A DNA stretch of 64,000 bases from Antitrichia curtipendula (Eukaryota; Streptophyta; Bryopsida; Hypnales; Leucodontaceae). Position 1 is the stretch's first letter; each line of letters opens with the position of its first letter. Position numbers and translations under genes: made by a program. The notes under the pieces were generated by a model. The model did not search any database. It saw nothing but the letters and a program-made list of their open reading frames with translations, and had not been told where the DNA came from. The DNA lies in the NCBI GenBank assembly GCA_951230915.1, contig OX579637.1:5704001-5768000 (forward strand), given 5' to 3'. This document shows positions 15,201 to 27,078 of the stretch, piece after piece.

Positions 15201-17100
15201 AGCTCTAGATTTGTGAAAAATCTTTTATTTATCTCATAGTTTTTGAAATTTAATGATAAAGTGGTCTAAATAATTGAATGTTTCTACCAAAGAATATATG
15301 CTCCCAATATTAGAAATTTAAAGAATGGGATGCATTTCGGCCCCAATATTATATAATAAGAATGCTACATTATTTTCATTAATTAAAAAATGCCTCTAAT
15401 ATTTTATAGCCTTTACTAGTTCTAATGCTTCAAATTTCTTTGTTGATATTCTAAGCTAAAACAAATAGTTTCAATTTTTTTATTCATTTTAGAATAAGAT
15501 CCTTCATTTGGACTCATGTAGTTTTTGAGACTTATATAAAATTCATGAGCCCTACCAAAAAATGGCTAAAAAAAAAATAATGCCTCATTTCTAATGAAGT
15601 TATGACTAATGAAAAAACATGGTCATAGCTAAACTAATTTATCACATAATCATGCTTGCAAGTAGACTTCAAAGTTTATAGAAAATTAAAAATTTGAAGA
15701 GAAGCTTAATAACAACATCCATGCAGAATGATCAGTGCAATGAATACCTATTTTAGTATGTTTTAGAAGTCTTCCTAAGTGCTTAATCAGCTTCAATAGT
15801 TGTGCTATACAAACATCCTAACGATGCTCTTAGTTTGTTTTTAAGTCCCGGTTGGAGCCTCTGATAGCAACGTTAAGATCCCTTACTTTATTAGGAAATT
15901 TTTACCTTCTATACAATACCATACCTTTGCAGAAATTGCAGTTGATGTAAAAATATCTTTCATGTGCCACATGCACCACACATTATACATGACATCTATT
16001 ATGGAGATTTTACCTTAGAACAATGAATACATACTGTAGATCTCATTCATTTTTTTTTAACAATACAAATTTCAACACCTACATACAAAACATTGTTCTT
16101 ACAAAAATATAGAAGTATATACATTAGTTCCAACTATAGAAAGTAGAAGTGCATTTGTTGGTGTTATGACATTAAATGCACATCCAATAATGTTGTTTTC
16201 CTTAGATTTTTGTGCATTGCAAGGCATATGAGTAGACAATTTGTTCATTACTTGGCAAACCTTTATCATATTTACAATTGCATTGAGATTATATATTAAA
16301 AAAATGTGAAGCAAACATAGACATGAGATTAGACAATTTATCATTTTTCAATGATTAACTGTAAGCAAATATATAATGCCTATTGAATTTTGGATGAAGT
16401 TTAAAGTTAAAAAATACAATTCATATGTGGTTTAGGATGTAGGCTTTACCTGCATCTAGCACTAACTTATGCTACAATATTTATTACAAGATTGATAGGT
16501 CAATTCTAATAACTAAACACTAGTGATATGATCTTCAAAAAATAGAATATGCAAGTTGCATCTACACTCATTTGATACACAAAAGTACATTATCATGTAT
16601 TTGCATTCATTGTCGTGTACAAATGTATTTTTAACGTATTATTAGTGTAATATATTGAGGTATTTGAAAATCTCCATGGTTGGAATGCAAGAATTTTTGC
16701 ATTATACCATTTATTGCAATGCAAGATTCCTAACATCTATTCAATTAGTACAAAGTTTAGATTTGAACAAATTTCACATTTTGAAATTATACGCTTATAA
16801 TAACCACTTTTGACTCCTACAAGATCTAAATGGTATAAATATGCTATTCCAAGAAGAATCGGAGGTCTTCTTCTTTCTATACCAAAGTTTAGGATATTTC
16901 TGATTTTTACCTAGTATTTTCCTCATTGAGTAGTGTGTCCGATTTTTTCTCTACCTTTTCTTCCACATAGAAATTTTATACATTTCTTCACCAATTTTTT
17001 TCCAGTTTTTTCCAATTGCAACTTGTTTTTTCCCAATTCCACTGGGTAACAATGAATTAACCGGCGGTTCTCCCCGAATATTGCTCTCTGCGATGTGGTC
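3275..17100. other. Long AT-rich intergenic region without a supported gene
   Basis: Nearly 14 kb with no reading frame I can assign. Slightly GC-richer patches at 5570-5930 and 6300-6900 contain no recognised protein. The minus strand around 4020-5160 has phrases such as AAACTTCATCCGCCTATA that remind me of plant LTR sequence, without a usable boundary. Simple tracts include TCCATCCATCCATT near 4096 and an ATATATATAT run near 8750. Decayed transposon DNA is the likeliest content. Confidence 0.5.
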
Positions 17101-18020
17101 TCGATTGATTCTTTATAGCCTTCACCAAGAATATAGGCGTGTAAGACATGCAAGGTGCGTTGTGCATGTCTTTGATTGGGTAGTTCAATTTTGCTGTTCT
17201 AAAGTGGAAGCTTGTTTCTTTGGATGATTTGAAAGTAACTTAGTAGCTATGAACGAATCCATCTCGCAAATTTGACCAACGTCGGTTTTGATCGTGTTTG
17301 CGATGAAAAACAGACCACGTTTCTGGAATGCTTGCTGGTTTCATTGAGTAATATTTGGCTGGAAGTGGTGACAATAATTGTATGATGTCTTTCTACAACT
17401 GATTCACCTACTTGTCACTTATCTACATAAATGCTTTGTAGAGGACACATTGGATTCCAGCAGAAGACAGCTTGTTCATTCTCAATGAACAAGAAGGGTG
17501 TGCGTAAGTCGGTGGCAAGTTCGCAACCCAGCCCAGCCTTCACATGTGCTTCATAAATGCCCCTAGGATCTGCGCGATCTGATACAGTGTTCCAACAGTT
17601 TCAATTCGGTAGACAGATATCTATTGCGTCGGGGTCACTTGGAGCCAGGGGTAAGCGACGCTTGAATTCCACGGTTGTTCAACAGCTATTAATTTTTTTT
17701 TAACATAGTTCGAGTGTATGGAAGGATGTTTTTATTTGTCGTATTGGAGGATACTACTGTTCGCTTCGGGTTCGCATAGGCTTCCATGGGTGTGGGTGTT
17801 GTGACGTTCCTTGGGCTATTTAGGTAAACAGAGTTAATAATTGGGGTTCAATTTTGATCTTTGGATTTGTGACGTTGTTTTAGGATTGTAGACGATGATT
17901 ATATTTCGTGCAAACACGTGGAAGCAAACGTGTAACGTGCAGTTGTGAATGACTTCTTGATACGTTTGGTGCGTGATTTGAGGTGCAGGGCATGAGTTTG
18001 AATGCTCCGTTAGGTTAATC
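17101..18020 (+). promoter_or_regulatory. Probable promoter and 5' leader of the bromodomain gene
   Basis: Base composition shifts from very AT-rich to mixed at about 17.0 kb and stays so into the first exon, as is usual upstream of a plant gene. No TATA box or transcription start can be fixed. The start ATG at 18021 lies in GTTAGGTTAATCATGGAGG, where the G after the ATG is favourable. A short minus-strand ORF at 16923-17153 is not convincing. Confidence 0.3.
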
Positions 18021-21000
18021 ATGGAGGGGCATGCTGTTGCTGCCATGCCCGAAGAGCAGCTGAAAATGTGTCGGAGGAATTGTTGGGGAACTTGTGAAGA
18101 ATTGCTGCTTGTTAGTGCTGTTAAACGCCATGGTGGTAGGAACTGGAATTTGATCTCTGAAGAGCTGAAGGCCCGTTCCGTGTCTCTTAATGTCAGCCCG
18201 CGGTACTTCTCAGAAGCAGTAAGTACTTCAAGCTCTTTCCTCATGTTTCTTTTTCATTCCTGAAAAGTTGCACATGAGAATGGATAATGGAGTGGGATAA
18301 GGCAATCTCCTTCAAAAGTTTGTAACTTGGTGTAGCCACCTGAACAGCCATATTTGGGGTGCGGAAAAATTAAGAAATGAATTTCAATGGTGCTAAATGA
18401 TTCATTCTAAAAGATTTGGGTATCATCATCTGAAGTTTTAAGTTTACCTTCACCTCCAATTGACCGATCAAGAAAATTATGTGGAATGATTGGACCAGTA
18501 CAAAATGAGTTCTATTTTTTTGCATGCCTTTTAGGTCTTTGCAAGAATTACACATTTTCTGCCTTGATTATTTAATCTGCTCGCAATATTCATGGGGATG
18601 CGGGTCTAGGAGATTTGAACTACTTCTGCCGTTTGGTGCTCTGGAAGTTGTTTAAGCAAGTACTTATCGTTTTGCCAATTATCTTCTTCCTTATCTGTAT
18701 TTTAGCTGTTTAGGTTCAGGATTTTCTGCCTCGTATGAGGGTTGTTTCTCTTGTATACTGGACATTTGAGTGTTGTGTTTCTCCATCTCTATTGTGGTAT
18801 CGCGATGAATCTTTGTTCACCAACCAAGCTGCTTTTGGCTACGTTGCGAAACCTAATACATTTCTGATGGTTGTCTTTCTCAGGCATGTAAAGAGAAATA
18901 TGATATTCTCAGGGAACGATATGCAAACTCGAGCAGTTCTAGCAGGAGTCGGTATGCCCTTTCTTTGTCTATCCAGCTGTGAATACGGTATTGCAGTTGC
19001 ATTCGTCGGATCATTTATATGTCAGCAGTTAGGTTGTTGACGATCATTTCAAAAATTTAGAGAAGCCGCAAATTTCTTGCCACACAATTTAGGAAAAAGT
19101 TTATATGTTTTGTCTGCTGACAACAGAAGCGAAGATTTAGGAATTGACACTGATTGGTGTGAGGAATTGCGGAGATTGAGAGTTGCCCACTTGAAGCGGG
19201 AGCTCATACATTATGATGGTTCTGTTGGGTAGGTTTCTTTCCTTATTCTTGTTTTAACCCCTAAAAACTGAAACTGATGTCATTTCTGACTTGAGATACT
19301 TGCAATCTGCTGTTTATAGAATATTTGTAAATAATATTTGAGAGCGTCCCTGATCTTTTGGAGGTTAAGTTATACTTTGTATTGAAAATAAATTTTGGAG
19401 TTTGGAGTGCTTAGGTGCAAAGCAAAGCAAATTAAGCTTTACAAGTTTGGTGTCTACTTCGTATTAGAAATTCTAGAATGTCTGAAATTATAGCAAATTT
19501 ATTGCATTTGCAATTTGTTTGATCCAAGTTATACTACAGAGGTATCTTAAAAGTCATGAAACTCACCTTGTCTTTGGTTCCTATTTTTAAAATTCTAATG
19601 GGTTTTTTTTGGTAAAATATTAGATTATTTTAATGTGTATTATAACTTATAAAAAAATTTTATACATTATATTTTTAAAATTCTCAATTTTTTTTCTCCT
19701 ATAGAAACAAGCTTTACTCACTTTCTAGAAGATTCAAAATTTTATAAATTTGTAAAATTCACACTATTTTGATAGTAATAATTTGCAAAAGCTATATATT
19801 TTGATAGTAATAATTTGACTTAGAATCTATAGCAAGGGTGTTTTGGATTTAAGATGAACTATTGTTCTTTAAAAAATTCACACTATTTTTCAATGATAGT
19901 TGTATTTTAAGAAGAAATTATAAATTAATTAGATATTTTTGTTATGTTTTATTTGTTTATTCATTTACTATAAAACTATAAAACCAATAATTCTTATCAA
20001 AATGAAGAGTGATTCTCTACTTTGATAGGATATAAAGTGCATGTAATAAGATCAAAACTTGAATACAATTTCAATGGATAAATTGGGCTTGGAAATGATG
20101 CTTGACTATATTTGATGTAGCTATATCAATTTGTCCTAATGGTGAGTATGACATTAATTTTTCAAAGTCACACTAGCGTAGCTTCCTAGCATCTTAGTTT
20201 AAAAATAAATAATTAAAAAGATACCTAAACTTTTGGGAAATTATTGACTAATTTTCTCTATATATATCTATATGTGTGTGTCCATGTGTGCACATACGCA
20301 TACACACACATATTTGATTGTGTGTCTAGACAAGGTTGCCTAATTCATAGAAATTCTACTTGTTCCTTCTAATTTTGCATCTCTTCTTTGTTAGTAATCG
20401 TAAACATACATTGCAAAGTTTTTAGCCTTACCATTTGAATTATTTTGTAGCACAATCTCTCACGAACAAAACATATCTCAAGTGCAATAGACCTTGACAC
20501 TTAAGAAAATCGTGACACACAAAGTAGAGCATTTAGGGTTTGAAGGTCAAGACAAGGATTTATGTAAATGCTGTTGCCTTAGATGAAAGAAGTATCAATC
20601 ATCCAGGATTATGAGAAAAATGCCTCACTTATTTTAATTACATTTGAAATTTGTTTGATTATAGTACATTATTTTTTGGGCTACTGAATTGTTTTTTGCA
20701 CTTCAAATTAGGCAAAAAGGTACCTGCTTGGAAGTTATAATATTTGAATTAGTGCAAGTTGAAATATTCCTGAATTGTATTAATTTCCAAAAAAATAAAA
20801 TTTTACAATGACATTAATTTCTAGGTGACTCTAACCCACCCACCCCCACCCCCACCCCTCACTATTACTATTAGGAGCACTCAGGACAACTCAGGGTAAC
20901 TCAATTTAGTCCTAAGGGGTCACTCTGATTTCTCAATCTCACTCATATATGTTTTATTGTCAATTCTGTTACTTATTCCTAAGTCTGGACAGTAGGCAGG

Positions 21001-24000
21001 GTTCTGTGATTATATTTCGCCCTAAACCAAAGAATACAACAGTAGTTTTCTGATGATCAAGTAGACTGTTCTGTACCGTCGGATTTCTGTATCAAAGAAT
21101 TTAGACTGTTGGTGGTGTGCAGGACTCTTCAAGTCAAGATAAAGAGACTGAAAGCTGAAATTTCAGAAGACCCCTTGTTGAGCAAGCAGCTTAGAAAGAC
21201 TATTAAAAATTCCCAATCGACTGAGGAAGTCCTTGGAGATTCCAGGTGTGAGATTTCTGTTCACAGATCTGCTGGGAAATGTCTCGACCTTCAAGCTACC
21301 CCTGTTGTCCTGGTAGCTGAAATGGACTCTGAGGAAGATTTGTGCTGTCAAGAACCTTCCAGTGTGCGAAATCAGGCACTACCTGAAGGTGAGCAATGGC
21401 CTGATGCTCCTGAAGATCTCTTAGTTGCTTGTCGAGCATTCTCTTAAAAGGCTAGAGTTATTGTTGTGAAGAGTTCTCCTCCCACTAGCGTTATTGGAAG
21501 TAATAATTTTGAACAAGGCGATGGAAAAAAGATAGCCGTGCTTTCTATATTTGAAACTTCTCGTTACGAAACATCACCTGGAGTCTTGCAGATGATTTGC
21601 GTGATGTGGATGCAGACAAAGTTGGTGCGTCCTATATGCATGAACACCCAAAACTCGCTATCACTCGAATTGTTTATCAACTGGCTGATGGTTATCAACT
21701 AGCAGGTTCTATGGTCTTGCAAGAAGCAGGGGATGCTCTGTCAGATGATTTGGACAACGACAAAGGCAACGCAGTAATTATGGATGGTCAACAACTGCCG
21801 GTGAAAATGAACGTTTTAAATGATGAAATGGGTTCAGGTCACACTGAGTATGGACAGGAAGGGATGGATGGAATCCTCGAAATTAGCGCTGGTTCCGTAG
21901 TTAATACGGAAGTTCGCAACAATGGGGGCTCTGATCACGCTGCAACAGAAACGCATTCAATAGATGTGTTTTTTCCTATTGGACCTCCAAGTCAACTGCT
22001 ATTGAGCTCAGGAACTGTTGGAAACGCTGAAGATTGGAACGCCGATCGTACTGCAGTTACGGTGGGGAAAATCAATTTATCAGAAAATGAAGAAGTCATG
22101 GGTGAATTGGAAAAGAAAAAAACTGTGGCGATCGAGGACGCGTATCATTCAATCCTTGAAGTAGATCTGAACAAACAAGTTCATGTAGCACTTCCTCTTG
22201 ATTTGACCAAGGCGGAGTCTGGAGTGCAGTTGGGGAGGAATTTATTGGAGTGTTATGCTGATATTGCTCGTACCACACCGGCACTCAATTCAATTCTCAA
22301 TTCAACAAGAAAGACTTTTAATGTGTCGGAGGTTTGCCATAACTCACACAAAGGGTTGACTTCAGCTATACTAGATGAAGTTGCCTCTTGTGATCAAAAG
22401 CAACTGCTTTGGGAAGATGATTCTGCAAAGGAAGTTGATACTGCCTTGCGCATGGTGAAGGAGTTAGCGACCTTTGGTGTTGAGAGCGAAGAGCTGGATC
22501 GATGTTCTGATGACGTGGCTGGGGAGAATGTTAGCACATCTAAAGAGTTCGAGAAAATACGTGTTTCCGCAGTTGTTCCTACTATGTCACTTATTAACCT
22601 CACAAGCTGTGTATCTAGAGGTGGTGCAACCATCATCTTAGAGAAATCCGGCCTAAGTGAATCAGCCAGTAGATCTTCTGGACTTTCGTTTAAATCCGAT
22701 GTGGCTGAAGGAAGCCCGAGTCCTGAAAGACACATAATTATCGCCCTAGATGGTCCGGGTGGATCAGCTCCTAATTCTGAAATTGTTTTTATCTCGCCCG
22801 CTAATGATGAAGACAACAACGCATATCAGGTAGAGACACCAACGAGATCTGACGTAGTTTGTAATACACAGGCTAGAGGCACAGTTGAGGAGCTGCATAT
22901 CTCTGCCGTATCGAGTAGATTCGCGGATAGCTGTGAGGAAATGGAAATGGAAACACCACATGACATACCTGCTACCATAACGGACTTGCTCGAGGAGGTT
23001 CATATGAAGGGACAGGCAAATCCATTCCAATCTGTATCACTAGTAGTTCATCCAGTTCAATGTTCGGATGTGGCAAGCTTCACAATTGTGTCACCCGCGA
23101 TCGTTAGTACTTTTGAACCTGGGGAAAGGTCTCCAATCTTAGCTGTGAGAGTGGGTCACGACGCTGAGATGGCATTAGAAACTGTAATGCATTGTAAAAG
23201 GCAGCCATGCACCTTAGAAAGTTCAAGGGGAGGCTGTGACCCTCAGAATTCTTCAGCAATACATGGTGTGGAACTTGGGGAAATAAATGGGTTGGTTGCA
23301 AACTTGGACGCATTTCTGATTGATATTGCAGAAATCCGAGGGGAGCCTCGTGAGAGTCGTGGTACCTGCGACGAGCAACATCTACAATTCTATCTAGGTC
23401 AAAGCTCTGAACTCGCAATACCTGCTTCTTTGGAAGTTGAGGGTCGTCAATCCAGTTACAATTGCATAAAGAAATCCCCTCTTTTCACTTTAACCGCTGA
23501 TCCTGATAGTCGAGTGGTAGTGGAGACTGATCAAGAAGTTACAGTTGATATCAGACAGGATGCTTCATATGGAGCTGAAAGCAAGTTGCCTGCGATTGTT
23601 TTAAACATGAATTTGGAATACAGCAAGGAAGGACTATATGGGGTTGAATCAGATGTAGAACCCAGCAGTCCACTCGAATCCTTTACTGGTGGTTTGTATT
23701 GCATGATGCCCTCCGGTCATGAGGGGAGCGACAGTGTGCAAGGCCAGTACAAGGATGAACCTAATGATCGAAACAGAGGTGGAATACAACAGAATGGGGA
23801 TAATGCGGACAGTGCTCGGTACCGAAAAGAAACTCGCGTCTCTAGGAAGCTGTTTCCACTACTTGAGGTTTTTCGCAATCTTTCCAATCACAAGTCAGCA
23901 ATATTCTTCAAAGGGAGACAAGAGGTTAGAAAGTTTCTAGATCATCCTTGGTTCTCACTATTTCTCAGAATTGATTCAAGTTGCGAGCATGGCATTGCAT

Positions 24001-25243
24001 AGTATACTTTTCTAAGACTTCTAGCAAGGGATTTGGTGAGATCGCATACGTGTGACTTCTAGGATCTGGATGCATGGGGTACAGGAACTTAGCTGTTGTC
24101 TAACCTGTCAGTGCCACTTATGCGCAGGATCCTAGATATAGTTCGCTGATTCGAAGACATTTGGATCTGAATTCTGTTAGGTCACGGTTGGATGAAGGTT
24201 CGTATTCAACTAGCAGTGAGTTCTTTCGCGACTTGCTGCTGATATTCAACAATGCAATGGTTTATTACACTCGCGGATCGGTTCAGTATCGAGGCGCTAG
24301 GGCTCTCGTCGCTGAGGCAACAAAGGAGATGAATCGAGTCTTCCGGACAGAATCTCTACTAAAGCAAGATAGGCCTGCCACGCGGACAAGCGATGTGAAG
24401 AAGCCAATAGCGTCTGCAGGAGTTTCTATTGCGAGAAAGATAGTGGCACCCGTCATTGGGGCAGATTCTTCTGGAACTTTTCCTGATATCATCTCACCCC
24501 TCACAAATCTGCCTGCTAGTAGCATTAGGAAAAGATCAAGTTCTCGATTGGGGTTTGTAGAAACTCTTATTAACTCTCATTCTAAGGCTGTTGCAGCACG
24601 TAGTGCAAGTGCGAGTTTTCTCGGTGGTCCAAGCTCTAGTGGGACTGAGGACGCAGAAGATTATTATCTAGAGAACGACCAAGAAGTTAATGGCAGCTTG
24701 AAAGAGAGAAAGAATCATCAGAAAAGGAGTGGCTTTTGCTGGGGCAGACAACCTAGAGAGGAATTGTTAGAGGGTACTCTGTTGAAAAATGCCGCAATTG
24801 TGAGTTTTAAGGGGGCACAGATGAGAGGCGTGAAAGAGAACGAAGCGTCGGCACGAAAACCAGCAGTGCCTGTGACTGGAGTGAGGGCGAAAAGTATGGC
24901 TGAGTTAGAGTTTGCAAAGCAGAGAGAAGCAATGAATGAGAAGAGCAGAAGATTTGAAGCTCATGGGGTTGGAAGAAGTGAAATCAATGAGGATGACTTC
25001 CTTCGCGAAGGGAAAACCTTTATTAAGTTGAGGGGACTGGATGTTACATCAGAGAAAGAGCCTGATGGAAAGCCTATTCCAAAATTAAGAGCCACTGCAG
25101 CCATTCGTGTAGCCTCCAAATCCCATGGCACCATTTCTCAAGTTGTTGGACGACCCTTCAGGGGTGGGCGGAAGCTCGTCACCATAGCAAAAGAACCTGT
25201 CCAACCTTCAGAACCGAAAGCCAAGAAGCGAATGAGAAAGTGA
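18021..25243 (+). CDS. SANT/Myb and bromodomain-containing protein, six exons
   Basis: Proposed exons are 18021-18218, 18884-18951, 19127-19228, 21123-21388, 21592-23924 and 24128-25243. All introns are GT-AG, and the 4083 nt give 1360 residues. The N-terminus has a SANT/Myb-like helix set with Trp22 and Trp42 (WGTCEELLLVSAVKRHGG), followed by CKEKYDILRERY and a Glu/Lys/Leu-rich helix (ELRRLRVAHLKREL). This matches the plant family annotated as DNA-binding bromodomain proteins. Exon 5 encodes a long acidic, Ser-rich linker of about 775 residues. The bromodomain spans about 965-1058 across the exon 5/6 junction, ending in FNNAMVYY. The basic tail KAKKRMRK could be a nuclear signal. The Asn that normally binds acetyl-lysine, one residue after the last conserved Tyr, is Tyr here. 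The likely role is nuclear and chromatin-associated. Frame closure over five introns makes the model strong. Intron 4 (21389-21591) holds an in-frame stop if retained. Confidence 0.85.
20271..20312. repeat. TG/CA microsatellite with dyad symmetry
   Basis: TATGTGTGTG at 20271 and CACACACATA at 20303 are complementary and could pair over an interrupted TGTG/CACA middle. It lies in intron 3 next to a TATATATATCTATA stretch. It is a simple repeat with no assigned role. Confidence 0.7.
20835..20858 (-). repeat. C-rich tract, G-quadruplex-prone on the minus strand
   Basis: The plus strand has five runs of three to five C separated by single A residues. The minus strand therefore fits the G3+N1-7 pattern for an intramolecular G-quadruplex with one-base loops. 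It lies about 265 bp before the intron 3 acceptor. The G-rich strand is the template strand, so any effect would be on transcription or replication rather than on RNA folding. Confidence 0.7.
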
Positions 25244-26138
25244 TACGGCGCAGAGTTGAAGTGCCCTGGTTTGGTAGATTTGTTTGTGCGGTTGAAGAAA
25301 TAGTTGTTGACGGAGAAGTGGCGGTGCATAGAGGGTCCCTGTTTAGCAGAATATGAGAAAGGAAAATATAAAAACATATAACACAATATGACGAACATCC
25401 TTGGCCAGTTCCCCTTCATCCCATTGATATGAGTAAAGATACACACTGTCAATATATTATTGCAGGTCTTGGAAAGTATCGTCTCTTATCGCTGCGCTGC
25501 CCAGGCCCCAAGAATGTCACTGGTGCTTTCAGTAGGTGGCTACCAAGATGCCACACATCCTCTGGCAAGGATCCCAAAAGGAACTCCAAGAAAATTCCAA
25601 CCAGGGCTATTAGTTATCCCCCATGGTTAGATGATTGTTTTTATTTGGTTTTTTATGAGTTTAGTCGTGAACTCGTGACGAACGATTACTACTAAGTATG
25701 TGATCAAGAAGTCTAATGTATTCCCTGGTGTAATTCTATCATGAACTCTTAATGCCTAGTTTGTTACTTGCATCACAATATGATAATGAGCTTGTGAGTG
25801 GCACAAGCTCATATTTAGAATGTCTATAGGGAATGAGTTTAATATATTTAAGTGTATCCATCAAATAATGATGTTCATTAGGAGAGCTACTCAAAACATG
25901 CATCAACTCACCTCTTAAAAGGTTAAAATTAAATGCCTAGCTGATTGTGAATTTGGTACACCAATTGTTATTTGTTAGAGTGATGAGGCTACTTCATCCT
26001 TGAGCATGGAATAGACTTGAAGATTATGGATGAAAGTCATCTATTTTTCTCAACTTTATATAATGTAAGGTAGGATGCTCTAAAAGCACCCATCTTCTTG
26101 AAATGGCTCCTATAAAAAACTACTAAATGGATATGATT
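25244..26138. other. 3' UTR and downstream spacer of the bromodomain gene
   Basis: After the stop codon TGA the sequence stays mixed in composition to about 25.65 kb, then becomes AT-rich. A likely 3' UTR covers the first few hundred bases. No clear AATAAA signal was found, only related A-rich words near 25360-25395. The patch 25470-25620 is GC-richer but its small ORF is not recognised. Confidence 0.4.
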
Positions 26139-27078
26139 TGGTCCTTAACTCCTAAAGGACCGAGGTTTTTTTTATGGAAAAATTGTCAAAAACAACGAAT
26201 TTTTGGTATGTTATTCAAAAATGAAAAATTGATTTTTTTTTTTAAACTTCAACCATTCAAAATTGAAGTAAAGTATTTTACTACAGTGCATAAAAAATTC
26301 CAAACCATTTGACTATAAGGATCAAAAGATCATAACATTTGAAGTGAGGAAAGAACTTTATGCCGTCTTGGAGTAAAATTTTTGCTCTACACAATAATGA
26401 GGATTTTGACCATTTGTAAGTAATGATATTAGGTTCACTCATGAAAATTTTAGAAGCAACTAAGATGTCTAGTTTACACTAAATCACCCTGCAATGCAAG
26501 AAGGTTAAGTGAATTAGCAATACACTAATCATTTTTTGATGATTCCTTGTGCAATGAGGAAATTTTTAATTTTAATTTGGAATGGTGAAAAATTAGAGAT
26601 AAAGATTTGGAATATGTGGAAAAAAAATTCAAGAATTTTGATTCTACAGATTGCAAGATAATAAGACTTGAAGTTAGAAGAAATGTTGTTTCTTGAAATC
26701 ACCTCAACATAGCTAACAAAGTTTTGACTCCTCTTAGAATGTGATTCGAGGACTAGAATTTTTTGTTTTGAGGACACATGTATGCCATATTTTATTAGTT
26801 ACATAAATGACAAATTTCAAAAGTTGATGAGCTTTTTTACCAAAGATTTTCTAAAGATTCTCAAATTATACAAATTGCCCCCAAAGTTCAAGGTAGCATA
26901 ACTTTTGATTTGGACATCCAATTAGAAAAAAAATTAGTTTTTATCAAAGAGATATACATTTGCACATTTGTGTTCAAATTTGTTGAACATATGATTCAAA
27001 ATGACTTTGTAGGAACCGACCCAAGATTTTTTGCGTACGTTGAACGGACACTTGATCCTTTAGGGATTAAATGAACCT
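26139..27078. repeat. Inverted-repeat element, copy 2 of a ~0.93 kb family
   Basis: The left end TGGTCCTTAACTCCTAAAGG and the right end GATCCTTTAGGGATTAA (reverse complement TTAATCCCTAAAGGATC) form an imperfect terminal inverted repeat. Ends and part of the interior resemble the element at 785-1714. A similar left-end word (CCCCTAAAGGACGAGG) also occurs at about 12301 without an identified partner. No ORF of interest lies inside. The target duplication was not identified. Confidence 0.4.

Larger units (their letters stand above)
19229..21122 (+). other. Intron 3 of the bromodomain gene
   Basis: At 1894 bp this is the largest intron of the gene. Its donor GTAGGT follows TCTGTTGG, and its acceptor GTGTGCAG precedes GACTCTTCAAG. 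The middle (about 19560-20800) is far more AT-rich than the edges and looks like inserted repeat DNA. It contains a TG/CA hairpin-forming tract and a C-rich tract, listed separately. No coding sequence is seen in it. Confidence 0.75.

Noticed and set aside
17834..18244. 136-codon ORF on the minus strand over exon 1 of the bromodomain gene
   Set aside because: It is antisense to a well-supported exon, has no recognisable domain, and its frame depends on the coding bias of the plus strand.
22394..22819. 141-codon minus-strand ORF inside exon 5
   Set aside because: Antisense shadow of a long open exon; Ser-rich composition mirrors the plus-strand codons.
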